In this document: positions 19,132-27,326 of the stretch, piece by piece | Layout: every line of letters begins with the position of its first letter | Position numbering within the stretch: the stretch's first letter is position 1 | DNA from: Hungatella hathewayi WAL-18680 | Lineage (GTDB): Bacteria > Bacillota > Clostridia > Lachnospirales > Lachnospiraceae | Direction of reading: 5' to 3' | DNA length: 64,000 nt | Assembly (NCBI RefSeq): GCF_000235505.1 | Contig: NZ_JH379028.1 | Location: 616,985-680,984, forward strand | The notes under the pieces: model-generated | Told to the model about the DNA's origin: nothing | The model's input: the letters and a program-made list of their open reading frames with translations, nothing else | Database searches by the model: none | Program-made: the position numbers and the translations under genes

Positions 19132-19221
19132 TTATCTGTTATCTCCTTTCAGCAATATTGCAAAATAATAGATGAGCATCCCGATTCCGGCTGCCGCAAT
19201 CAAACCCAGAAGCATTTCCAT
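19132..19221 (-). CDS. kdpF: K+-transporting ATPase small subunit KdpF
   Basis: A 29-residue frame, starting [14 protein letters not shown] and ending [10 protein letters not shown], with a single hydrophobic helix. AAGGAG precedes its ATG at 19221. The stop codon is one base from the kdpA start (TAATATG), which implies tight coupling. Size, hydrophobicity and position match KdpF, the lipid-like stabiliser of the pump. It is easily missed in automated annotation because of its size. Confidence 0.88.
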   Translation of the reverse strand: MEMLLGLIAAAGIGMLIYYFAILLKGDNR

Positions 19222-19346
19222 ATCTCATTCTCCTTCCTGCCATTCAAATGTCTTGAACTGTATTTTTATAACAAGCATGAGTATATCAGCGCCGCCGTAA
19301 AGCCGGGATAAGGAAGAAATCTTTCCATATTAAGACGGCATGAATA

Positions 19347-20807
19347 TTAACAGGCCCTCCTTTTGCGAAGCATGGCGCCGGCACGGGCAATTCCTAAGAA
19401 AACGGAAAATATCTCCAGCCGCCCAAGCACCATGCCGATAATCTCTATCCACAGGACCGCGTTTCCCGACTCCGCCGAGGTGACACCGATGGTAAGTCCC
19501 ACGGTGCCAAGGGCGGAGGCAAACTCAAACATGGCTTCGGTGAGGGTGCAGTTGGCAGCCAGAGTCAACGCCAGCACTCCTGCCATGTAAATCAGCAGGT
19601 AGGTGCCCATATAGGTGGACGCCTCCTCCATGAGCGCTTCGCGAATCTGTATCTTCCCTTCCACCGGCTTCACAAAATAGATATTTTTCACCCGCCGCTC
19701 CGGGCCGAATTTTCCGCCGATATTGGAGAAGAGGCGGCGCATCACCAGATAGACTCTCGACAGTTTGATACCGCCTGCGGTGGAGCCGGCGCCGCCGCCA
19801 ACCAGCATGAGAAGAACCATTATTCCGATGGCCGCGGCGCGCCAGGCGCCGTAATCACAGGTGGCAAATCCGGTGGTGGACAGGGCGGAAAACGCGTTAA
19901 AAAAAGAGAGGCGCAGCGCCTCGGCTCCTCCATAACCGTTCTGCATCACGAGAAAGACAGCCATAAGGGGGATAAATGCCGCCCCCAGAAGAAGCATAAA
20001 CCGAATCTCACTCACCTTCACCAGCTGTCTCCATTTTCCCTTTATCAACAGCAGAAGGGCGGCAAAGTTGGTGGTGCCCACCAGCATCAGTAACACGGTC
20101 ACCAGCTCCACCAGAAGGGAATTATATTCCCCAATGCTGTATAGACGGTTGGAAAAGCCGCCGGTGGAGAGGGCGCACATGGCGTGGAGCAGCCCCTCAA
20201 ACAGCGAGACTCCGCTTAGCCGGTACAAGATTACGCCCAGCGCCAGAAAACCGCTGTACATCAGAAAAATCACATGGGCCGTCCGCCCGATATTGGGCAT
20301 CAGGCGGTCGGAATGACCCTCGGCGATGTACATTTCCATGGAATCCTTATCCTGGAAAAAGACCAGCATCATCATGACAAAGCCGAGGCCGCCGACAAAC
20401 TGCAGAAAGCTCCGGTAAAATAAGTAGATGGGCGCCATGGCCGTCACATCAAGCACCGACAGCCCCGTGGTGGTGAGACCACTGACAGACTCAAACAAGA
20501 TCTGGGTCAGCCGGTATTGCCTCAGACCGAGAAAAGGCAGCATGGTGATGAAAAATCCGTAGGCCCAGGCAAACAGCACCACCTGGCAGCTCTTCTTCTC
20601 CTGAAGGATAGACGCCATGCTCCGGCTGTGGAGTCCCACCAGCTTTCCAAGCAGAACTGACAGGCCGCCGGGAACCACAAACCAGGGAAGCCAGACGGCA
20701 TCCTCCGGAAAAAATGGGAGGACAACAATGGGAATAAAGAGCAGACCGCCCTCCAGCATCATCATCCATCCGTATATGTTGTTTGTCTTCGTCCTCTCTT
20801 TTTTCAT
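19347..20807 (-). CDS. TrkH/KtrB-family potassium uptake membrane protein
   Basis: About 486 residues with paired helix-pore-helix repeats typical of SKT K+ transporters: FESVSGLTTTGLSVLD, MCALSTGGFSNR, FNAFSALSTTGFATCD and FASALGTVGLTIGVT supply the pore Gly residues. It imports K+ when gated by TrkA/KtrA-type proteins, two of which are encoded just upstream. I chose the ATG at 20807 (AAGGGG upstream). A GTG at 20816 that overlaps the trkA stop as GTGA is an alternative. Confidence 0.92.
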   Translation of the reverse strand: MKKERTKTNNIYGWMMMLEGGLLFIPIVVLPFFPEDAVWLPWFVVPGGLSVLLGKLVGLHSRSMASILQEKKSCQVVLFAWAYGFFITMLPFLGLRQYRLTQILFESVSGLTTTGLSVLDVTAMAPIYLFYRSFLQFVGGLGFVMMMLVFFQDKDSMEMYIAEGHSDRLMPNIGRTAHVIFLMYSGFLALGVILYRLSGVSLFEGLLHAMCALSTGGFSNRLYSIGEYNSLLVELVTVLLMLVGTTNFAALLLLIKGKWRQLVKVSEIRFMLLLGAAFIPLMAVFLVMQNGYGGAEALRLSFFNAFSALSTTGFATCDYGAWRAAAIGIMVLLMLVGGGAGSTAGGIKLSRVYLVMRRLFSNIGGKFGPERRVKNIYFVKPVEGKIQIREALMEEASTYMGTYLLIYMAGVLALTLAANCTLTEAMFEFASALGTVGLTIGVTSAESGNAVLWIEIIGMVLGRLEIFSVFLGIARAGAMLRKRRAC

Positions 20808-20812
20808 GGTTT

Positions 20813-21490
20813 TCACCCCTTTTCACTGCTTCCTGACAGTATTTGTACCGCTTTTTCCTGTTCCTCCCCGGTGGTGATGAGGATGACCACGTCACCGGCT
20901 TTCAGCCTGGTGTCGCCGCTTGGGATAATGCTTAACTCCCCTCTCACCACGCACCCGATAATGACAGCTTTGGGCAGAGGCAGCTCCCGCAGTTCCTTCC
21001 CCAGGGCCTGGGCATGCTCCAGAATAGGCACCTCCAGAATGTGGATTTTGCCGTTGGTCAGCGGTATCATGGTGGTCATTTTCTCCATCAGGGCCTGCTC
21101 CTCAATAATGTTTGTGATGGCGTTGATGGCGCATACCACCCGGTCAATGCCCATCTGGTAAAAGAAAGACGTCTTTTTGGGGTCCCCCACCAGGGCAACC
21201 ACCTTGGGCGTGTGGTACAGTTTCTTGCAGATTTGGCAGATGACGAAGTTATCTTCATCCTGAGGGGTCATGGCAATCACAATCTGCTGGTTTAAAATGC
21301 CGGCCTCCTTCAATATGAACTCCTTGCTGCCATCCCCCCAGATGACCTCCAAATCCTCAATCTCCGCCAGCCGCTCACAGTCCTCCCTGTCAGAGTTAAT
21401 GGCCGTCACATGGAAGCCTTTGAGCAGCAGGGATTCCGCCATGGAACATGTTTTGTGATACCCGCCCACCAGTAAAATATTTGTCTTCAT
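20813..21490 (-). CDS. TrkA-family K+ uptake regulatory protein (RCK_N + RCK_C)
   Basis: About 225 residues. The nucleotide-binding fold starts ILLVGGYHKTCSMAESLL, then GDGSKEFILKEAGI and ITNIIEEQALMEKMTTMIP, followed by a TrkA_C domain (GCVVRGELSIIPSGDTRLKAGDVVIL). It gates the TrkH-type channel encoded downstream. The start is the ATG at 21490, with GGGAGG upstream that overlaps the preceding stop region; residues upstream of it in the longer frame are not family-like. The first glycine motif reads GGYHKT rather than canonical GxGxxG, so its NAD-binding site is atypical. Confidence 0.9.
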   Translation of the reverse strand: MKTNILLVGGYHKTCSMAESLLLKGFHVTAINSDREDCERLAEIEDLEVIWGDGSKEFILKEAGILNQQIVIAMTPQDEDNFVICQICKKLYHTPKVVALVGDPKKTSFFYQMGIDRVVCAINAITNIIEEQALMEKMTTMIPLTNGKIHILEVPILEHAQALGKELRELPLPKAVIIGCVVRGELSIIPSGDTRLKAGDVVILITTGEEQEKAVQILSGSSEKG

Positions 21491-21494
21491 AAAG

Positions 21495-21929
21495 TTAGTC
21501 CTCCCAATCCATAAACCGGTTGATTTCTTTTTCCGAAAGCTCCGTGGGACAGAAATATTCAATCCCGGAGCCTTCCAGCAGTTTTAATTTTTCCGCGTCG
21601 TAGACCCGGGCCACCACATGGCGGACACCGTACAACTGCTTTGCTATCTGGGCTGCCATGATGTTGACATTGTCCCTGTCCGTCACAGCGATGAAGACAT
21701 CGGCTTTGCGGATGCCGGCGTCCTCCAGTCTGCCGATGTCGTTGACGTCCGCACACATGGTCTGGCCGCCGTAGGAGGATGCCAGCTTCCGGAAAGCTTC
21801 CTCCCGCCGGTCCATGACCACCACATCTTTTTTCTCCAGGGACAGTCTGGCCGCCAGACCGGCTCCCAGTCTGCCACAGCCTCCGATGATAATATATCCT
21901 GACGGATGTTTCTCCTTAAACAGCTTCAT
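21495..21929 (-). CDS. TrkA-N domain protein (single RCK_N domain)
   Basis: About 144 residues, only the nucleotide-binding half of TrkA: GYIIIGGCGRLGAGLAARLS (glycine-rich loop), VVVMDRREEAF, then DVFIAVTDRDNVNIMAAQIAKQLYG. It lacks a TrkA_C domain. The start is the ATG at 21929 after GGAAGAGGA; it overlaps the TPR gene by 14 bp and is 4 bp from the following trkA. Two unequal TrkA-type proteins in tandem suggest a heteromeric gating ring (inference). Confidence 0.88.
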   Translation of the reverse strand: MKLFKEKHPSGYIIIGGCGRLGAGLAARLSLEKKDVVVMDRREEAFRKLASSYGGQTMCADVNDIGRLEDAGIRKADVFIAVTDRDNVNIMAAQIAKQLYGVRHVVARVYDAEKLKLLEGSGIEYFCPTELSEKEINRFMDWED

Positions 21930-22254
21930 ATCCTCTTCCACCTTTCTCTGTCTGCCCGTACTGACACTCCTCTGCCAGATAGGCACATGTTTTCCCGCCT
22001 TTTTCAAAGCCGCCGTACAACTCCATATTCCACCTGGCCGGCAGATAAGCCGCATCCAGCGCCCACGCCGCCCGAAAATGTTTCATGCCGCCCACATGAT
22101 TGCCCTGCTTTTCGTAGAGAATCCCAAGAAGATTGTGCCAGGACGCATCATCGGGGGCCAGCTTCATATGATTTACAATGAGCTCATAGGCGCGTTCATA
22201 CTGCCCCTGCTCAATCAGTGTTTTTATTGTAAGACAGATTTCTCTTTTCTCCAT
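21916..22254 (-). CDS. Small TPR-repeat protein
   Basis: 112 residues with at least two tetratricopeptide-like units: QGQYERAYELIVNHMKLAPD, then WHNLLGILYEKQGNHVGGMKHFRAAWALD. TPRs mediate protein contacts. AAGGAGG lies eight bases before the ATG at 22254 (a GTG three bases earlier is open too). It is first in the TPR-trkA_N-trkA-trkH operon and overlaps the next gene, so a role in assembling or controlling the K+ uptake system is plausible but unproven. Confidence 0.8.
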   Translation of the reverse strand: MEKREICLTIKTLIEQGQYERAYELIVNHMKLAPDDASWHNLLGILYEKQGNHVGGMKHFRAAWALDAAYLPARWNMELYGGFEKGGKTCAYLAEECQYGQTEKGGRGYEAV

Positions 22255-22285
22255 CACTGCCGCCTCCTTCTCTCTTTCTGCCTAA

Positions 22286-22380
22286 AGTATAGTAAAAAAG
22301 CCGTGAGCCGTGTGTGAGATTGCGGACTGGGGCATAAGGATGCTGTGAGAAAACGGCGGGGTCTGTGAGTTTTCTGTGAG
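22286..22380 (-). promoter_or_regulatory. Activator-type promoter region of the Trk operon with GTGAG direct repeats
   Basis: A -10 like element TATACT (22291-22286, minus strand) has no good -35. Instead GTGAG blocks occur on the plus strand at 22303, 22314, 22345, 22365 and 22376. The last three extend to CTGTGAG. Two pairs are 11 bp apart, one helical turn, as expected for an OmpR/KdpE-type regulator. The adjacent regulator at 22477-23170 is the obvious candidate (inference). Confidence 0.65.
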
Positions 22381-22420
22381 AACGCTTGTAGAAGTGACCC
22401 TATTTGGGGCATGTTTTGGG

Positions 22421-22457
22421 CAAAAAAAGAAAGAGGCATGGGTTTTCTGCCTCTTTC
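22421..22457 (-). terminator. Terminator of the HK/RR pair at 22.5-24.7 kb
   Basis: Minus-strand hairpin with arms GAAAGAGGCA and TGCCTCTTTC (22429-22438 / 22448-22457), followed by seven T. Confidence 0.9.
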
Positions 22458-22476
22458 CGATAGGAATTCTCTGTTG

Positions 22477-23170
22477 TCACTGCTCCATCATCCGGTATCC
22501 GATTCCGATTTCAGTTGTGATGTATCGGGGTTTTGTCCGGATTCTCCTCGATTTTCCGGCGCAGGCCCGCCATCAGGGCGCGAAGCGCCTGGGTGTCCGA
22601 GCCGTAATTTTTGCCGTAAAGTTCCTTTAAGATATAGCCGTAGGTCAGCACCTTTCCCTGGTTTTGCATAAACAGGAATAACAGGGCGAACTCCAGTTTG
22701 GTCAGATGGATTTCCTCGCCGGCCCGGCTGGCGGTATGCTTATCATTGTCCACCTCCAGCTCCCCGTTTTTGATGTGGGACGACGTCTTTTTCCCGTCCG
22801 TCCGGAAATAATGGCGGAAAGCCAGGCGGATGCGGGCCAGAAGCTCATTGGCCAGGAACGGCTTTGTGAGATAATCGTCAGCCCCCATGTCGAGGGCCAT
22901 AACTTTCTCCTTCTCCTGGTCTCTGGCCGACACGATAATCACCGGCATATCCGACCACTCCCGCAGCTTCGCAAGGGCCTCTTTTCCGTCCATGTCCGGC
23001 AATCCCATATCCAGCAGAATCATGTCCACCTTCTCCGTCATGGCCATCTCCACCGCCTGTCTGCCCTTATCGGTGCACAGGGTCTGGTAGCCCTCTTTTT
23101 CCAGGGTGTATTTGATAAAGTTCTGTATCTGAATGTCGTCCTCAACAATTAAGATGGTTTCCTCAAACAT
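22477..23170 (-). CDS. KdpE-like response regulator, frameshifted near the C-terminus
   Basis: An OmpR-family regulator with Asp54 in MILLDMGLPD and a winged-helix domain. As read it ends early at 22511 with KTPIHHN. With one A removed from the AAAA run near 22539, the frame continues PRYITTEIGIGYRMMEQ and stops at 22477. The start is the ATG at 23170 after GGAAAGGA, overlapping the kinase stop by 8 bp. The damaged part is the terminal beta-hairpin of the DNA-binding wing. Likely target: the GTGAG repeats just downstream. Confidence 0.85.
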
Positions 23171-24659
23171 CGCTGTTTCCTTTCCCGGCAAGTGGAAGTG
23201 TCATGGTAAATACGGTGCCGCCTCCATCCCGTTTTGACGCCGTGATGGTTCCTCCATGTGCCTTTACAATGGTGTCGCAGATGGCCAGGCCAAGGCCAAT
23301 CCCTTTCTTGATGTCCACCGGGCGCTCCGAGGAGGTGTAAAACATCTCAAATACCCGGTGAATGTCCCGCTCGCTGATGCCCTCGCCGCGGTCCATCACA
23401 TCAATCCGTACCTGCTCCGGCTCCTGCCTTTGCACCACGATTTTAATCTCATTTCCCCGTGGGGTGTGTTTCACCGCGTTATCTAGGAGGTTGATCAATA
23501 CCTGCTCCAGCAGTCTGGCATCCGCAGGCACCTCCAGATATTCCTCCGGCAGCTCCGCTCCGATCTCATAGCCCGCGGCCCGTTTCTCCACCCGCTTGAT
23601 GGCGCTGGATATGATCTCCTCGATGGGCTCCGGCGTCTTGTTCAGCAGGGAGTTGCCGTCGTTTAACCGGGTCAGTCCCAGAATGTTCTCCACCAGGGAG
23701 TGGAGCCAGTCGGCGTCCTGGTAGATATCCTGGGCCAGCTTCTTCCTCCCGTCATCCTCCCCGGACATCTCCTCTATCATTTCCGCCGTCCCCATGATTC
23801 CCATCAGCGGGGTCCGCAGGTCATGGGAAATCCCCCGCAGCAGATTGGCCCGATATTTCTCCTGCTCCATCAGCTTCTGGTTGCGGTAGCGCTCCTCCGA
23901 GGAGTAGATACGGTCCACGGCGATGCCGGTATTTTCCAGCATGGTGTTGAGAAGGGTTCGCTGCTCCTCCGAGATGCCGGCGCCGTCCTCCCTGGCTATC
24001 TCCACGATTCCAAGGGCGCCCTCACGGCCTTTGACGGTAAAATGCTCCGGGCTTGAGGTGGCGGACGGGGTGTCCTGGGCCGCCGGAGCGTTTGATTCGT
24101 CCGGGGCACTTGATTCGTCCGAGGTTAATGTTTCTCCGGACGGCATTACGTCCAAATAGCGAAACGAGGCATTTCTTCCAAACATGGTTCGGATGCTTTC
24201 CGTCACAATATCGCTGATTTTTTCAACGGTATCCGCGCTGGACAGCTCGCTGGTGAAGGCGTAAAGGGCATGGATATCCCGCTCCTTCTCCTCCGTCCGT
24301 TTCGCGTACCGGTTCATTTTCATGGTCAGGGAACTGGTGACGATGGCTGTGGCCGTCATGCATACAAAGGTGATAAAGTAACTGCTGTTGTTTACCGAAA
24401 ATGTAAACAGCGGCTCCGTAAAGAAGAAATTAAACGCAAACGTGGCCGCGACAGACGATACAATGCCCCAGATAAACTTATCTGACCATCTGGCCGTCAT
24501 AAAAACCGCCACGATGTAGACCAGCACAATATTCGTCTCCTGCATCCCTTTAAACTGAAACACATAACCAATCGCCGTAGCCGCCGCCAGAAATCCAACC
24601 GTGTAAAGCAGATTCCTGATGAGACTGCTATCCCTGTTCCCCATAACCCGATCCCGCAT
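23163..24659 (-). CDS. KdpD-like sensor histidine kinase (DUF4118 + HK)
   Basis: About 498 residues: four membrane helices of DUF4118 (about 15-105), a variable GAF-like region with a Ser/Ala/Asp-rich low-complexity stretch, then the kinase core with H-box GISHDLRTPL (His279), NLLDNAVKHTP, DRGEGISERD and GIGLGLAICDTI. No N-terminal KdpD/USP domain. The start is the ATG at 24659 with GGACAGG upstream; a GTG at 24668 is possible. Paired with the regulator that overlaps its 3' end. Confidence 0.87.
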   Translation of the reverse strand: MRDRVMGNRDSSLIRNLLYTVGFLAAATAIGYVFQFKGMQETNIVLVYIVAVFMTARWSDKFIWGIVSSVAATFAFNFFFTEPLFTFSVNNSSYFITFVCMTATAIVTSSLTMKMNRYAKRTEEKERDIHALYAFTSELSSADTVEKISDIVTESIRTMFGRNASFRYLDVMPSGETLTSDESSAPDESNAPAAQDTPSATSSPEHFTVKGREGALGIVEIAREDGAGISEEQRTLLNTMLENTGIAVDRIYSSEERYRNQKLMEQEKYRANLLRGISHDLRTPLMGIMGTAEMIEEMSGEDDGRKKLAQDIYQDADWLHSLVENILGLTRLNDGNSLLNKTPEPIEEIISSAIKRVEKRAAGYEIGAELPEEYLEVPADARLLEQVLINLLDNAVKHTPRGNEIKIVVQRQEPEQVRIDVMDRGEGISERDIHRVFEMFYTSSERPVDIKKGIGLGLAICDTIVKAHGGTITASKRDGGGTVFTMTLPLAGKGNSDV

Positions 24660-24737
24660 ATTTTGCACCTGTCCTGTCTGAACCTGTTTTGTCCCTATTA
24701 CGTCACCCAGCTTTGATGACCATGATTATAAAATACA

Positions 24738-24768
24738 ACGGGCACCTGATTTTTTCAAGTACCCGTTT
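24738..24768 (-). terminator. Probable terminator of the lipoprotein gene
   Basis: Minus-strand imperfect hairpin ACGGGTACTTG / CAGGTGCCCGT with an A-rich loop, followed by a T-rich tract, 25 bp past the stop at 24793. Confidence 0.6.
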
Positions 24769-24792
24769 TCATTTTCCTTCCCGCTCCCATCT

Positions 24793-26244
24793 CTATTCCA
24801 GCAGTGGCAGTTCCATTTCATAAGGCTGATTCCAGTAAAACGCCGCCCCGTGGAATTTCAGCGTCACCTCCGTATCGCCTTCCTCGTAGAAAATCCGGAA
24901 TCCGTTTAAATTGCCTTCCTGATCATAATCATATCTCTCATTCTCCCATCCGCTCCATCTTAACTTTCTCTGGCAGATTAAGCCTCTTAACGCCAAATCC
25001 TTCTCTTCATCCACCGCTGCCACATCGATGTATACCGCCGGCCTCTCCCTGACTTTCCCGTTTCCCTGATTGTCGGTTATCTCCATGGTCTGCGGCTCCT
25101 TCATTCTGGTAATGCCAAGAATCCGAACGGAACCTTCGTCCCACAAAACATCCTCGTTTACTTCCTCATAGTCCTCCGGAATCGGCAGCGTGACAGGTTC
25201 GGATTCCTTACTGTCCAAAAATGTGATGCCGGGAATCTCCATCTGAAAGACCCCATTCTGTTCTTCCTGTGGAACATCAAACAGACACCGGGTGCGCCGT
25301 CCATACTGTTTTAAATCTGACAGACGGTAATGTCCCAGATTATCGCCATAGGGATTGGCGAATAACTGCCTGATGGGGTACTGCTTTCCATTCCCTGATA
25401 TGACTGGCAGTTCCACCTCCTGTAACGGAGGTTTATAGATCACGCTGATAGACCTCCTTCCCGTCTCACTGTACACATACCAGGATACCAGAATTCCCTC
25501 TTCCACCCGTTCTCCCATGCTGATAATGGAAATGTTGTCATGGGTATCCAAGCTTCCATGCTCCTGCTTCGCCAGTTCTTCCAAGGTATCATACTCCGGC
25601 ACACGCTTCAGGGCAAATTCCAGCGGTTCCTCAAAATCAAGGAGCCGAATCGCATAACCGGATATCTTATCTCCTTCATCAGGAGCCACAGGAAGCTCAA
25701 ACCTCGCCTCAATCACATAACGCCCATAGCCATACTCCTCCGAATAGGCCGTGTCGGTGGCATATATCGATTCCTGTGGCTTTATTCCTTCTCCCTGGAT
25801 GCCGGGTCCTGTCAGAAACAAACCATCCCCTGACTTCCAAAGTTCGTTCTGATACCTCTCCTCCGCCAGCACCGCACGGTCCGAATAATCATTCATGAAC
25901 ATGCTTACAATCAGCTCCCGGTCCTGATGGATGGCGGACGTCAGCAATATAGTCTTCCCTTTCTCCGGCAGTTCCCACTCCATTCCCTCATCCAGTTCAT
26001 AAACCGGATATTCCGATTTGATGATTCCATACATTCTTGCAAACTGATATAGCAGAGCGGGGAAGCTCTCTTCCGACTCTGGCTCCGTTTCCGTTTCCAT
26101 CTCTGTTTTCGCTTCCGTTCGCGCCTCTGTTACCGTCTCCGCACCTGTCTCCGTCTCCCGCACCGCCTCTTCTGCCTGGCAGCCCACCAGAAAGACAGAC
26201 ATGATCCCTGCCATCACCCAGCCAGCTGCATAACCTCTCCTCAT
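24793..26244 (-). CDS. Uncharacterised lipoprotein
   Basis: 483 residues. The signal peptide ends in a lipobox (SVFLVGC, Cys about 22). A Glu/Thr-rich linker (ETETGAETVTEARTEAKTE) follows, then a soluble domain of about 410 residues that I do not recognise. It contains several EEP/LPE-type loops and ends in beta-strand-like segments such as EVTLKFHGAAFYW. GAGGAGG precedes the ATG. It stands alone between a kinase gene and a divergent LytTR gene. It is probably surface-anchored; no function is proposed. Confidence 0.7.
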   Translation of the reverse strand: MRRGYAAGWVMAGIMSVFLVGCQAEEAVRETETGAETVTEARTEAKTEMETETEPESEESFPALLYQFARMYGIIKSEYPVYELDEGMEWELPEKGKTILLTSAIHQDRELIVSMFMNDYSDRAVLAEERYQNELWKSGDGLFLTGPGIQGEGIKPQESIYATDTAYSEEYGYGRYVIEARFELPVAPDEGDKISGYAIRLLDFEEPLEFALKRVPEYDTLEELAKQEHGSLDTHDNISIISMGERVEEGILVSWYVYSETGRRSISVIYKPPLQEVELPVISGNGKQYPIRQLFANPYGDNLGHYRLSDLKQYGRRTRCLFDVPQEEQNGVFQMEIPGITFLDSKESEPVTLPIPEDYEEVNEDVLWDEGSVRILGITRMKEPQTMEITDNQGNGKVRERPAVYIDVAAVDEEKDLALRGLICQRKLRWSGWENERYDYDQEGNLNGFRIFYEEGDTEVTLKFHGAAFYWNQPYEMELPLLE

Positions 26245-26446
26245 AACGCTCCTCCTCTCTCAACGGTACTCCCCTGCATGATTCTAACTTTATCATAACA
26301 CAACCTCCTCCCCAATTTCTTTCTTGTTTCTTATATTTTTCAGACATAAACATGAACAAGCCCTCCATAGGTCATTTTGTCGTTTATATGTGGGCAAATT
26401 AGGAAAATAACAGGGTAAATAGTGCCAAAATTTCGTTCTTCTTCCC

Positions 26447-26475
26447 TTGTTGTCCCGTTTTCAATCTGTTATAAT
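26447..26475 (+). promoter_or_regulatory. Promoter of the LytTR gene
   Basis: TTGTTG (26447-26452), 17-nt spacer, TATAAT (26470-26475). It overlaps the start of the longest open frame and so supports translation from 26507. Confidence 0.75.
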
Positions 26476-26506
26476 GTTGGTATCTCATATAGAAGAAGGT
26501 AATCAA

Positions 26507-27310
26507 ATGAACAAAAACCCAGTTACGGAAGCCCGTATCATACGGATGACGATAGACACCATCCGAGGTTTTTACAGCCGGAATCCCGACATGAACACCG
26601 CTCCCATGGCAGACAATTTTATGTGGATTGGGGCCAATGATTTTCAGTGGTGTGAAAGTTTGAAAGAATTTCTGCGGGTAACCAAAAAAGAATACGAAGA
26701 ACCGCCGGTGATGCTCTCCGACGAAGAATTTCATCTGCTGTTTCACGAGAGAAATGTGTGGGTTGTCTATGGCCGTTACAAGATATCCACGGTGCTGGAG
26801 GACGGCTCCGCCATCTATGCCCACGTGCGTGGAACCTATGTCTGGAGACGGTTCAACGGGGAGTTAAAGCTGCTTCACGTCCACGGCTCCCACGCCCAGG
26901 ACATCCCCCTGAACCAGATTGCCCCGCCAAAAGAACCGCTGACGGAAGACAGCCCCTATTTTGACTACTTAAAACACATGAATTCCCTAAACTCCAACAC
27001 CGACAAAATCTCCTTCCGGGACAGAGATGGCCGTCACCGCTATCTGTTCCCAGCAGAGATTCTCTACATCAAAGCCGACGGCCAGCACTCCATCGTCGTG
27101 ACGAAAACCGGTGACTTTCAGGCCACCGGCATTCTCGCCTCCCACGAAGCCAAGCTGCCCCCATTTTTCAGGCGGATTCAAAAAAGCTACATCGTCAACA
27201 CCCACTATATCGACTCCATTTACCGCTACAAAGCCATCCTGCAGGACGGCCAGGAGCTTCCCATCGGCAAAGACTGGTACATGGGCCTGAAGAAATCCAT
27301 GAAAGGATAA
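26507..27310 (+). CDS. LytTR-type regulator with N-terminal SnoaL-like domain
   Basis: About 267 residues. Residues about 1-130 look like a SnoaL/NTF2 fold (TIDTIRGFYSRNPD...ADNFMWIGA...WVVYGRYKIST...GTYVWRRFNGELKLLHVHGS). Residues about 165-265 are a LytTR DNA-binding domain (AEILYIKADGQHSIVVTKTG, FFRRIQKSYIVNTHYID). No receiver domain, so the SnoaL-like part may bind a ligand. The ATG at 26507 has AGAAGG upstream and lies after the promoter at 26447-26475. It converges with an ABC exporter gene 16 bp away. Confidence 0.85.
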   Translation: MNKNPVTEARIIRMTIDTIRGFYSRNPDMNTAPMADNFMWIGANDFQWCESLKEFLRVTKKEYEEPPVMLSDEEFHLLFHERNVWVVYGRYKISTVLEDGSAIYAHVRGTYVWRRFNGELKLLHVHGSHAQDIPLNQIAPPKEPLTEDSPYFDYLKHMNSLNSNTDKISFRDRDGRHRYLFPAEILYIKADGQHSIVVTKTGDFQATGILASHEAKLPPFFRRIQKSYIVNTHYIDSIYRYKAILQDGQELPIGKDWYMGLKKSMKG

Positions 27311-27326
27311 CACGCGGCAGGTATCC

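Noticed and set aside
19222..19346. c-di-AMP (ydaO-type) riboswitch upstream of kdpF
   Set aside because: The 125-bp gap is too short for the full motif and I see none of its conserved blocks.
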